IMG/VR virus record: IMGVR_UViG_3300030419_007641
Location: 24,992-88,991 of that record
Source: a virus
DNA: 64,000 nucleotides
Strand: one strand, 5' to 3'
Part shown: positions 28,813 through 37,309 of the stretch, in pieces
Numbering within the stretch: position 1 is the stretch's first letter
How the letters are laid out: the number at the start of each line of letters is the position of its first letter
Made by a program: the position numbers and the translations under genes
Notes under the pieces: generated by a model
The model's database searches: none
Told to the model about the DNA's origin: nothing
What the model saw: the letters and a program-made list of their open reading frames with translations, nothing else

Positions 28813-28820
28813 CATAAATA
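28813..28820 (+). promoter_or_regulatory. late box CATAAATA
   Basis: Ends 5 nt before the ATG at 28826 of the fibre gene. Confidence 0.6.
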
Positions 28821-28825
28821 TACAT

Positions 28826-31006
28826 ATGGGAATTAAAATTACTGATTTACCCGACAACCAATTACCATATGGTGGTAGTGAATTAGCAGCGGTAGTTCAA
28901 GGCGGGCAAACTCGCCGTGCAGAATTGAGCACATTTCTCAATTATTTATCCGGGGCTGAATATGATATTGACCATGGAGGGTCTAATAAACCTGTTCAAC
29001 CTCTTGCTTCACCACTAAAAAACAATCATTTTTGTACTACGCAAACTATTGCTAGTGACTTAAGCGCTACAGGAAAACTAGTTATTGGATGCTTAAATTC
29101 TTCGAACTATGACCACTCTTCTGTAGCTGGTGGATGCTGTAATGCAAATGGCGGTGAGTGTGGATTTATTGGGGGAGGCGCATGCAACTGTGTCGTTGAT
29201 GGAGCTACCACCGCTACGATTGTTGCGGGGTGTAAGAATTACACGGAGGGGAGTTACGTGTTTATTGGCGGTGGTATTTGCAATGAGTCTTTTTCAGACT
29301 ATAATACTTTGGGAGGTGGAACCTACAACGAAATTAGTGGTGAGCACAGCTCAATAGTAGGTGGATTTAGCAGCAGAGTCCCTGGATCATGCTCGTTTAT
29401 TGGCGGTGGCACTAACAACATAGCATGTGGAGCTGGATCAACTATAGTTGGTGGAATATGCTCAATTGCAACAGGCGCTCAATCATTTATTGGTGGAGGT
29501 TGCTGTCAACGCACTGTTGGAGCTGGTTCTTCGCTTGGCGGTGGATTTAGCAGCAGAACCACTGGGACATGCTCTGTAATTGGAGGCGGTCGTCAGAACC
29601 AGACAACCGCAAATCTGACGACAATCGGCGGTGGCGGGGGTAACTTCGCAATAGGCTTATCATCAACAATAGCTGGTGGTGCTGCTAATTACACTTGTGG
29701 AGAATTATCATTCATTGGTGGTGGTAAATTAAATTTAACTAATGCGGGTTGTTCAACAGTTGCTGGGGGAATGAGCAGCATAGCTACAGGAATAGCATCT
29801 ACAGTTGGTGGAGGATTAAGCAGTACTGCTAGTGGTGTCTTTGCTACGGTAGCAGGAGGCGGGTGTAATAATGCTAGTGGTGAAGGTGCTTTTATAGGCG
29901 GTGGAAGATGTAACATAGCAACTGGAACATGTTCTACTATTGGTGGTGGTTGTAATAACCGATCATTAGGAGTAGGTTCAGCTATAGCTGGTGGTATCAG
30001 TGGATTTGCCTCCGGTGCCTGTTCTACTATCGCCGGTGGATGTAAGAATACAGCTGCAGGAGAATTTTCATTTGTAGGTGGAGGTCGGTCTAATGAAGCA
30101 TGTGCCGACGGTTCTATGATAGCCGGTGGTAGTGACAACTGTGTAACAACTACAGGGTTAAGCGGATTTATAGGTGGCGGATTTTCGAACACCGTCTCAT
30201 GCGGAGGTGGTACTGTGGTAGCTGGTAACTTTAATACTACAGGAAATGCTGATGCTATTATAGGAGCGGGTAGTTATAACTGCGCTACTGGTCTTCGCTC
30301 TACTGTGGTAGGTGGAATCAGTAGCTGCGCATCGGGTGCAGACACATTTATTGGCGCTGGGTGCCATAACTGCGCCACCGATGCTTTTGGTTCAGTACTC
30401 GGTGGATTCTGCAATTGCAATACTGGTACCTGCTCTACTATTGGTGGTGGAGCATGCAACATAGTTACAGGAGCCGGGTCGACTGTCGGTGGTGGTTTAA
30501 GCTCCATAGCTAGCAACTGCTTGTCATTTGTGGGTGCCGGTAAAGAAAACAGATCAAGTGGACCGTATTCAGTTATTGGAGGCGGTCATTTAAATAAAGC
30601 TACTGCGCATGGAGCGACTGTTCCAGGTGGATCTTACAATGAGGCGACTGCCGCTTCAGCGGCTATTGGTGGTGGTAACTGTAATTTTAGTACCGCTACC
30701 TGTAGTACAGTTGTAGGAGGAAAGAGTGGATGCGCTACTGCGGTAAACGCTACAGTATTAGGTGGGCTCAACAACCGAGCAGCCGGAGCATGCAGCGTGG
30801 TGGGCGGTGACAATAACTGTTCATCTCACACCGGTGGTCATATTTTAGGTTCAAACACAAATTCAATCTCAGCTCATGCGTTCCATACGAACAGATTATT
30901 TTTAAGTGCTGGTGCTCTTTTAACTTCAGACCCAGGTATAGCAGGACAGGTGTATTTAAGTGGTGGTGGTGCAGCTGGATATGCATTGATGATAAGCAAT
31001 CCATAA
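28826..31006 (+). CDS. Cys-rich YadA-like tail fibre, 726 aa
   Basis: The N-terminus (ITDLPDNQLPYGGSELAAVVQGG, about 4-26) is the fibre-attachment motif seen in many phage tail fibres. About 110-680 form roughly forty turns of 14-15 residues, each with (V/I)GGG followed by N and an A-x-G spacing. This is the left-handed beta-roll repeat of YadA/Hep-Hag adhesins, expected to trimerise. Many turns contain Cys (ATGTCST, GGGCNN, GACNI), unusual for fibres. The last ~45 residues form a separate tip (about 680-726). The repeats probably recognise the host surface or hold the fibre rigid. Confidence 0.85.
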   Translation: MGIKITDLPDNQLPYGGSELAAVVQGGQTRRAELSTFLNYLSGAEYDIDHGGSNKPVQPLASPLKNNHFCTTQTIASDLSATGKLVIGCLNSSNYDHSSVAGGCCNANGGECGFIGGGACNCVVDGATTATIVAGCKNYTEGSYVFIGGGICNESFSDYNTLGGGTYNEISGEHSSIVGGFSSRVPGSCSFIGGGTNNIACGAGSTIVGGICSIATGAQSFIGGGCCQRTVGAGSSLGGGFSSRTTGTCSVIGGGRQNQTTANLTTIGGGGGNFAIGLSSTIAGGAANYTCGELSFIGGGKLNLTNAGCSTVAGGMSSIATGIASTVGGGLSSTASGVFATVAGGGCNNASGEGAFIGGGRCNIATGTCSTIGGGCNNRSLGVGSAIAGGISGFASGACSTIAGGCKNTAAGEFSFVGGGRSNEACADGSMIAGGSDNCVTTTGLSGFIGGGFSNTVSCGGGTVVAGNFNTTGNADAIIGAGSYNCATGLRSTVVGGISSCASGADTFIGAGCHNCATDAFGSVLGGFCNCNTGTCSTIGGGACNIVTGAGSTVGGGLSSIASNCLSFVGAGKENRSSGPYSVIGGGHLNKATAHGATVPGGSYNEATAASAAIGGGNCNFSTATCSTVVGGKSGCATAVNATVLGGLNNRAAGACSVVGGDNNCSSHTGGHILGSNTNSISAHAFHTNRLFLSAGALLTSDPGIAGQVYLSGGGAAGYALMISNP

Positions 31007-31041
31007 GTTGCAATATATGATAAAACGTCATAATTATATCA

Positions 31042-31941
31042 ATGGCGACAACTGTATTTCAAATCGAAGGTGGTGTAGGAAAACATATAGCTGCTACGGC
31101 TGTAATAAGGGCATATAAAAATGCCTACCCTAAGAGGAAGATAGTAGTAGTATGTGCCTTTCCAGAAATCTTTTTAAGAAATAAAGATGTTACGAGACAT
31201 TACAGGCTAGGAATGGTGCCTTATTTTTATGAAGATTTTATCTTAAAGAAGGATGTAGAAATATATGCCCAGGATCCTTATAGACAAACTAAGCATATAA
31301 CCAAACAAAGCCATTTAGTAGAGACATGGTGTGACATGATTGGTGTACCATATAATAATGAATCAACAGTTATGCCTTTTAACTTTAGAGAAAAAGAAGT
31401 CGGGGCAGCAATGATTGATAGCATTATACCTAAGAATGGTAAGCCGCTTTTAATTTTTCAGCCATTTGGCGGGCCAGGAAAAGATCACCAACAACATCCT
31501 TATGCTTGGACTAGAGATATGCATCCCCATATAGCACAAGCTGCGGTAGATCAATTAAAAGACAAATACAACATTTTACATATATGCTATGACTTTCATC
31601 CAACTCTCAATGATTGCATTCGGTATGATAGTATGGTGTCGAAGAAAGAACTATTTAGCTTGCTGCCATGGTCTGAAAAAAGATTGTTTATTGATTCTTC
31701 TTTACAGCATGCCGCGGCCGCAATGAGCCTACCTTCAGTTGTAGCATGGGTAGCTACAAAACCAGAGCAATTTGGCTACCCTCTTCATAACAATTTAAGA
31801 CCAGCTAAGGAATTTCCACGTGGCCTGATTGACTCGTATCTATATGATTATAATTTCTCCGGAGTAATTCATGAATGTCCTTACGAGGACATGGAAGATA
31901 TTTACAGCACGGATACGATTGTTAATGCTGTCCTGGCTTAG
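31042..31941 (+). CDS. glycosyltransferase family 9-like protein, 299 aa
   Basis: The N-terminus VFQIEGGVGKHIAATAVIRAYKNAYP matches the nucleotide-sugar-binding start of heptosyltransferase-like GT9 enzymes, and the C-terminal block LFIDSSLQHAAAAMSLPSVVAWV matches the GT9 donor site (D-S/G-x-x-x-H-x-A-A). Length is typical of phage members. It may modify the fibre gene product just upstream or host surface polysaccharide, possibly using sugars from the 20.6-24.8 kb operon. Confidence 0.75.
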   Translation: MATTVFQIEGGVGKHIAATAVIRAYKNAYPKRKIVVVCAFPEIFLRNKDVTRHYRLGMVPYFYEDFILKKDVEIYAQDPYRQTKHITKQSHLVETWCDMIGVPYNNESTVMPFNFREKEVGAAMIDSIIPKNGKPLLIFQPFGGPGKDHQQHPYAWTRDMHPHIAQAAVDQLKDKYNILHICYDFHPTLNDCIRYDSMVSKKELFSLLPWSEKRLFIDSSLQHAAAAMSLPSVVAWVATKPEQFGYPLHNNLRPAKEFPRGLIDSYLYDYNFSGVIHECPYEDMEDIYSTDTIVNAVLA

Positions 31942-32789
31942 TAATAAGATCCATAGATGTCGGTATCATTGACACTCATGTCTAAGACGTCATTCTGAGA
32001 ACTGTCATCAATATCATATGGATTAGCCGGCGGCGGGGCATAAGTTTTTCCTTCAGATGACGCCTGATCAGCTAGCGTGCTAGATAATACCCCGCTAAAT
32101 GAATTGTCAAATACCTGCTCATTAACTGGTTCGCTTTGCGGCCATTGGTTGCCATCGTCACCGCGAGCAGAAAGACCGCTCTCGAAAGAGTAATTGAATC
32201 GTTTGCCTCTTAATCGGTATATATAGTGGCCTAACACTGGATTTAATGCGGACATGTCCTGCTCCATCCTCTCTGTTACTTGGTACACTACTGTACCTCT
32301 TCCATTGGGACGGTCGCATCCCAACCCACTCAGGCTAATTAAATCTCCAGCTTTAGGTTCTATGTCTTGATTAAATGATGCATAATCAAAAGCAGCAGAT
32401 GCCGCAGTTTGAAATGTACTTATATGAACAAACCCAGTAAATTCGTCTCCGGGATCAAATCCAAATTTAGTTAAGCTCACAGCGTCATCTGAAAGCTGTA
32501 TATACATTTGCATTTCAAGAGGACCTTCATATGTTTCAACATTAACACCAGCGTAAGAACCTACATTTTCTCCATATAGTAAGTCAGCTGATAAAGTATT
32601 AAAGGTGTTAACATAGTAGCTAATTGCTATGCCATAATTGTTTATTAAATCACTAAATGCTTGATCATAAACTAATTGCTCTGCTTGTAAATTTCCTGGA
32701 TTAACAAACTTGCCACAAGCAGGTATAGCTGTTGCAGCTAATACCTCATCAGGTGTACAGTTTATTCTATTTTCGTTACATAGGGGCAT
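31938..32789 (-). CDS. gp14: head-closure/neck protein, gp14-like, 283 aa
   Basis: Recognisable elements of T4-type gp14: LVYDQAFSDLINNYGIAISYYVNTF, then D-L-L-Y-G-E-N and a segment with EMQMYIQLSDDAVSLTKFGFDPGDEFTGFVHIST. The first 40 residues have two extra Cys. The C-terminal 60 residues are disordered and acidic. T4 gp14 is about 256 aa. It seals the head-tail connector. Overlaps the glycosyltransferase gene by 4 bp in the opposite direction. Confidence 0.7.
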   Translation of the reverse strand: MPLCNENRINCTPDEVLAATAIPACGKFVNPGNLQAEQLVYDQAFSDLINNYGIAISYYVNTFNTLSADLLYGENVGSYAGVNVETYEGPLEMQMYIQLSDDAVSLTKFGFDPGDEFTGFVHISTFQTAASAAFDYASFNQDIEPKAGDLISLSGLGCDRPNGRGTVVYQVTERMEQDMSALNPVLGHYIYRLRGKRFNYSFESGLSARGDDGNQWPQSEPVNEQVFDNSFSGVLSSTLADQASSEGKTYAPPPANPYDIDDSSQNDVLDMSVNDTDIYGSYY

Positions 32790-32790
32790 T

Positions 32791-33825
32791 TTATTTTACC
32801 TCCAATCTACCGCACTGGTTTCCTTCCTCATCCTCATACATTTTTACACACACACCAGAATTTCCCAAGCCCTTAACTTGCCCTGGTTCATACTGTACAC
32901 CATACTCACTTAAAGTGTTCAATAGGGGCTGCCCCATCAATAAGATTTGGCCTCCTCCGTTGCGCATTAAGTTCTTAACATGAGGACTTTTATGAGAATA
33001 TTCTTTTGGTACGGTGTTTAAATGCTTTTTTTCAGGCCCAACGCTATTCGGGTTTTTACCATTGCGCATATGAGGATTCATAATAGGGTTACCTTGAAAG
33101 TATTCAAAAAATGTCTTAAAGTTTTCCATGTAAATTCTATCATATGATTTAGTAACCTGGTCTATTAAATCCCCTATTACTTGGGTATTACGTAGGACCT
33201 TGAACGCTAAATTTTCAATGCTAAACTCTCCTTCACGAGCCAGTCCTCTCTGTCTCATTTTGCTTATCTTTTCTTTTAGCTTATTTGCCCGGGTATGTAG
33301 CTCCCTTGCCTCGTCTCCCTTTGCAGCAGAAATCTTCTCTGTTAAAATTTCAACCTCTTTTGCTATAGCATTTGCCTTTTTATATACATCTCTTTCATCA
33401 ATTGAAGGTGGGTCATATGTTGGCTCGGTAATCCATTCATCATCTCTTATTGAATAGAGTCCAGATGCTACATGTGGCTCATCTTTATCCTGCATATACA
33501 TCTCAACATCATGCCCGTTAAGATTTATATTATGCCTTAAATTCCAAATAAACCGATCACCATCTAATGCCTTTTTAACTAAATCTTCATCCTCATTAAT
33601 ATCTTTAAAATCTATCAACACGTGTACATCGAGATCAGAATAGTCGTTGTAGTTATAATTGCTGTTACTACCGGTAAGCGTTATGTCATAAATATCGACA
33701 TTTTCTAAATTTAACTTTTCTATAAAGTCTTTAGAGATTAACAATAGCTTCTCTCTTATATTTGGATCAAACTGTTTATCATCTGACCAAAACTTTTTAT
33801 TAAGAGTTTTGTTATAGAACTTCAC
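32791..33825 (-). CDS. nucleotidyltransferase-domain protein, 344 aa
   Basis: GTG start set by the AATAAATA late box at 33831-33838. A nucleotidyltransferase fold: LTGSNSNYNYNDYSDLDVHV near residue 50-68 holds GS-x(n)-D-x-D, with downstream strands. A coiled-coil segment lies at about 145-190 (KKANAIAKEVEILTEKISAAKG). The C-terminal 60 residues are a separate domain (GNSGVCVKMYEDEEGNQCGRLEVK). Proteins like this recur in T4-like marine phages; substrate unknown. Confidence 0.75.
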   Translation of the reverse strand: MKFYNKTLNKKFWSDDKQFDPNIREKLLLISKDFIEKLNLENVDIYDITLTGSNSNYNYNDYSDLDVHVLIDFKDINEDEDLVKKALDGDRFIWNLRHNINLNGHDVEMYMQDKDEPHVASGLYSIRDDEWITEPTYDPPSIDERDVYKKANAIAKEVEILTEKISAAKGDEARELHTRANKLKEKISKMRQRGLAREGEFSIENLAFKVLRNTQVIGDLIDQVTKSYDRIYMENFKTFFEYFQGNPIMNPHMRNGKNPNSVGPEKKHLNTVPKEYSHKSPHVKNLMRNGGGQILLMGQPLLNTLSEYGVQYEPGQVKGLGNSGVCVKMYEDEEGNQCGRLEVK

Positions 33826-33830
33826 ATCTA

Positions 33831-33838
33831 TATTTATT
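33831..33838 (-). promoter_or_regulatory. late box AATAAATA
   Basis: Minus strand AATAAATA between the terminator hairpin and the GTG at 33825; it restarts transcription immediately after the terminator. Confidence 0.55.
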
Positions 33839-33873
33839 AAAAAAGCCCGAAGAGGGGTAACTCAACGGGCTTT
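33836..33873 (-). terminator. intrinsic terminator
   Basis: Hairpin AAAGCCCG/CGGGCTTT (33842-33849 with 33866-33873) with a 16-nt loop. On the minus strand it is followed by TTTTTT, so it would end transcripts from gene 33899-34888. A short T stretch on the plus side makes it weakly bidirectional. Confidence 0.8.
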
Positions 33874-33898
33874 ATTAATTTAAATTTTAATTAAAGAT

Positions 33899-34888
33899 TT
33901 AAGCGCCGGGTATTGGTCCGGGCTTAAGATTACCGACTTTGTTGTTCTTGCCCATGTCTACTGTGTGGTTAAGAGTAGATCCAGCATCAACACCGTACCC
34001 TCCACCGTCTTTCATAGCAAGACCAGTAGCAGGTTTAAGTTTACCAACTTTATTTTTACCACCACGGCCGTAGTCTACTTCGTGCTTAAGAGTAGATCCA
34101 GCATCAACTCCGTATCCACCACCATCTTTCATTACTGCTTCTTCATCCTCTTCAAAGTCCATTGTCTCAGTTTCATCGACTTCTACTTCAGTCTCAACTT
34201 CAACTTCTTGATCATCTAGAGCTGCTTGAAGAATGTCACAGAGGGTTTGTGCTAATTCGCTAGGTAAAGTGACTGCAATATCCTCTGGCTCTTCTTTCTC
34301 AATTCCAAGAGCTTCGAGGTCGTCAGTTTCGGAAAATTCCTCCTCGAAGTCTTCCGACACCATTACCTTGTTATAAAGTTTATCAAATACAGATTGTTTG
34401 GCCATAAAATTATTTAGGCTCTTCCGGGCGTTTTTCTCGTGTTCTGACAAAATTTCTTCATCTTCTTCATTTTCTCCGGCGCCTTTATTATCTTCCTCTT
34501 CTTCATCTTCCTCTTCTTCATCTTCTTCTGGGCCCCCAACATTACCTGTATATGATACTTGCCCAAATTCCGGTCCTGTTGGCTCTGGCTCCTGATTACC
34601 TAGTCCGGGGTTGTTACCGTCACCGTAAGTAAGACCTTTTATATTATAAAGATTTTCATCTTTTTCTTTATCTGTCATTACATCTATGTCAATTGCTGCT
34701 GGCTTAAAACCACCGGCAGCTTCAGGTCCGCCTGACTCTAATGGAGCATCGCCAACTTCACCAACTTCACCAACGCGACCCGTCTCTGCTGCGCTGGCCT
34801 CTTTTACTAACTTTGGTTTTATACCGTTAAGCATATCGCCATATATTGCACCTATAGAATATAAATCCTCTTTACGTTTATCAGACAT
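33899..34888 (-). CDS. acidic repeat-ended protein, 329 aa
   Basis: Very acidic. Residues 1-130 are disordered with a run of Glu/Asp (EEDEEEEDEEEE), the middle is helical (DILQAALDDQEVEVETEVEV) and the last 80 residues hold two copies of a ~40-residue unit (MKDGGGYGVDAGSTL...KVGKLKP). The repeats are visible in DNA. Late box CATAAATA (34894-34901) starts it. Could be a scaffold or packaged head protein by composition, but unproven. Confidence 0.65.
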   Translation of the reverse strand: MSDKRKEDLYSIGAIYGDMLNGIKPKLVKEASAAETGRVGEVGEVGDAPLESGGPEAAGGFKPAAIDIDVMTDKEKDENLYNIKGLTYGDGNNPGLGNQEPEPTGPEFGQVSYTGNVGGPEEDEEEEDEEEEDNKGAGENEEDEEILSEHEKNARKSLNNFMAKQSVFDKLYNKVMVSEDFEEEFSETDDLEALGIEKEEPEDIAVTLPSELAQTLCDILQAALDDQEVEVETEVEVDETETMDFEEDEEAVMKDGGGYGVDAGSTLKHEVDYGRGGKNKVGKLKPATGLAMKDGGGYGVDAGSTLNHTVDMGKNNKVGNLKPGPIPGA

Positions 34889-34893
34889 GTAAT

Positions 34894-34901
34894 TATTTAT
34901 G
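34894..34901 (-). promoter_or_regulatory. late box CATAAATA
   Basis: Minus-strand CATAAATA 5 nt before the ATG at 34888, divergent from the terminase gene. Confidence 0.55.
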
Positions 34902-34920
34902 TTTGCAATTAAATATTTCT

Positions 34921-36651
34921 GTGGCTAGACAAGATAATATGTTTTATATGGGCAACAAAAATTTGCCCAATGTTAACTGGAAGGGTGAATACACTAAGCA
35001 ACAAGTAAAAGATCTTAAAAAGGCTAGTAGTAATATACTGTATTTTGCTGAAAACTTTTTTCATATTGTTAACCTGGATAGAGGAAGAGAAAAAATTAAG
35101 CTTTATAAACCGCAGAAGAGATCATTAAGGCTTATGCGAGATAATCGGTTCTTTTGTTTACTAGCATCTAGACAGATTGGTAAGTCTACTATGATGTCTA
35201 TATACATTCTTTGGCAAGCATGCTTTAATAATGATCAGCGTATCTTATTAGTAGCAAACAAAGAAGCTACTGCAATAGAAATCTTTCAAAGAGTTCGAAT
35301 GGCATATGAAGAACTTCCAAACTGGCTCAAACCACCGGTTAAGGAATATGCTAAAACTTCTATGACATTAGAGAACGGTAGTCGGATAGGTATTACAACA
35401 ACTACCGGTACTGCTGCTCGTGGTCAATCTGTTAACTGCTTGGTTATTGATGAGATGGCATTTATTGAGCCTCACTTAGTAGAAGAGTTTTGGAAATCGG
35501 TTTTCCCTATTATTACTTCTTCTAAAAAATCTAAAGTATTTGTCTGTTCTACAGCCAATGGTACTGATAATTTATTTTACAAATTATATCATGGGGCTAT
35601 CGAAGGAGAAAATGGCTGGGCGCATGATAAAATAAAATGGGATGAAATACCAGGTCGCGATAAAGCATGGGCTCAAGCTACTAAAACAGCTATTGGTTCA
35701 GCAGATGCATGGTTACAAGAATTTGAATGTGAGTTTATTCATTCAGGTGAATCAACACTAGATGATGAACTATTCGAAGAAATGATGCAAAAAGTATCTA
35801 AGCCCAAAATTTTATTAGATGAAGGTCATTATAAAATTTGGGAAGAACCAGATGACTCTAAATTATATGTCGCAGGTGTTGATATATCAGAAGGTGTTGG
35901 TATCGATGCTTCTGTCATTCAAATACTAGATATTACTGACATAAGAGATATTAAACAAGTAGCTATATATAGAAGCAATAAAATTCCTCCATTAGAGTTT
36001 ACTAATAGAGTTTATAAGATTCTTCGAAATTGGGGGTCACCTCTCGCTTTAATAGAGCGAAATAATTGCGGAGCTCAAGTGGTAGATAGGTTAGCTACTG
36101 ATTTAGGATACGAAAAGATAGTATCATATGGAAATGCTAATGCACACAGACGCAATGTAATGAGAGGGATGATAGCTCATACTAACACAAAATATAAAGG
36201 AGTATTAAACATGCGCTACTTTATGAATGAAGTGCGTACTGTTAGTATAAATGAAGAAGAAACAGTAATGGAGCTAAGAAACTTTGTCAGATATCCTAAT
36301 GGTACATGGAAAGCTCGAGCTGGTTTTCATGACGACCGCGTGATGGCCATGCTTTATGGTCTCTTTATATTAGAGAAAGAAATAACAGAACGATTTTTTG
36401 AAATTGTAGAAGAAGATGATATGGGCAAGCCATTGGTAATAGAGCCGATGGATTTCGGAGTACAGTATTTCGAAGATCCAACATCCATTTATCTAGATGA
36501 GGAGATTGTAGGTAGTAATACTCATTCCTTACCTGCTATAGTTTGGGGCATGGGAGGCGAGCAAAATGCTGATATGAGTGAGCTAGAATCTTTCGGTTTT
36601 AAATTAGTTGGCGAGAAGCCACCAAAAGACTGGCAAGGTCACACACTGTAA
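34921..36651 (+). CDS. gp17: terminase large subunit, gp17-like, 576 aa
   Basis: The DNA-packaging motor ATPase/nuclease. I choose the GTG at 34921 because a TTAAATATTTCT late-like box ends at it; a TTG at 34903 is also in frame. Walker A is ASRQIGKST (about 83-90), Walker B CLVIDEMAF (about 173-181), coupling motif CSTANG, and the nuclease begins AGVDISEGVG (about 320-330, first catalytic Asp) with later Asp (HDDRVMAM). Similar length to T4 gp17 (610). Binds the portal and cuts headful DNA. Confidence 0.95.
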   Translation: MARQDNMFYMGNKNLPNVNWKGEYTKQQVKDLKKASSNILYFAENFFHIVNLDRGREKIKLYKPQKRSLRLMRDNRFFCLLASRQIGKSTMMSIYILWQACFNNDQRILLVANKEATAIEIFQRVRMAYEELPNWLKPPVKEYAKTSMTLENGSRIGITTTTGTAARGQSVNCLVIDEMAFIEPHLVEEFWKSVFPIITSSKKSKVFVCSTANGTDNLFYKLYHGAIEGENGWAHDKIKWDEIPGRDKAWAQATKTAIGSADAWLQEFECEFIHSGESTLDDELFEEMMQKVSKPKILLDEGHYKIWEEPDDSKLYVAGVDISEGVGIDASVIQILDITDIRDIKQVAIYRSNKIPPLEFTNRVYKILRNWGSPLALIERNNCGAQVVDRLATDLGYEKIVSYGNANAHRRNVMRGMIAHTNTKYKGVLNMRYFMNEVRTVSINEEETVMELRNFVRYPNGTWKARAGFHDDRVMAMLYGLFILEKEITERFFEIVEEDDMGKPLVIEPMDFGVQYFEDPTSIYLDEEIVGSNTHSLPAIVWGMGGEQNADMSELESFGFKLVGEKPPKDWQGHTL

Positions 36652-36686
36652 CACAGAACAATAAATAATATAAACGGTAATTACAC

Positions 36687-37277
36687 ATGGCAAAAAATAC
36701 ATACCGGCAGTCAATGCTAAATAAATCAAGAGCGGACAAGTTTCTACTGGTCTTTGATATACCTCCTATCTTGAAAACGTTTAATAGAAATTGGAATCAA
36801 GACCAAGACAATAATTCTATTATTAGCGACACGGTTCAATTTTCTATCTTTGGAACTACAGTCCCAGAAATAACTGTTCCTGCCGTCGATAACAGATATG
36901 CTGGTAGCACTCTATATATTTCTTCTCATTCTAAAAATGCCTACCCACCTGTTAGTGTAAAATTTAACATAGATAATGAATATAAAAATTACTGGGTAAT
37001 ATATCAATGGCTTAACTTACTACATGATCAAAGAGAAGGTCACTATAATGTTAGAGACATTAATGTAGGAGAAAGTCACCCTTTTAAAAATTATCAAACT
37101 GATCTTACAATTTTTGGAAAAGATGAATTTAATAATAATAGAATAAAATTTACCTACACTAAGGCATTTCCTACGACCGTAGAGACAATTGACTACGATT
37201 ATCAAACATCTGATGAGGTAACCTCCGGATTTACGTTTGTATACTCCCAACTACACACTGAAGTTATAAATTTTTGA
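36687..37277 (+). CDS. tail-tube-fold protein, gp19/gp54-like, 196 aa
   Basis: Contains strands and turns (FSIFGTTVPEITVPAVDNRYAGSTLYISSHS; KFNIDNEYKNYWVIYQWLNLLHD; DLTIFGKDEF) like tail-tube or tube-initiator proteins. Its position between terminase and sheath is unlike T4 (17-18-19), so it may be a tail completion (gp15/gp3-like) or tube-initiator protein. It ends in TGA, direct proof that TGA is a stop in this genome. Confidence 0.65.
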   Translation: MAKNTYRQSMLNKSRADKFLLVFDIPPILKTFNRNWNQDQDNNSIISDTVQFSIFGTTVPEITVPAVDNRYAGSTLYISSHSKNAYPPVSVKFNIDNEYKNYWVIYQWLNLLHDQREGHYNVRDINVGESHPFKNYQTDLTIFGKDEFNNNRIKFTYTKAFPTTVETIDYDYQTSDEVTSGFTFVYSQLHTEVINF

Positions 37278-37309
37278 AATTATTTGCTTAAGAGCGGATA
37301 AATATTCTT

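Noticed and set aside
29689-30516. Long antisense open frames of Pro-rich repeats over the fibre gene
   Set aside because: They are the reverse of the Gly-rich repeat codons of the fibre (GGT/GGC read as ACC/GCC) and have no start or expression signals of their own.
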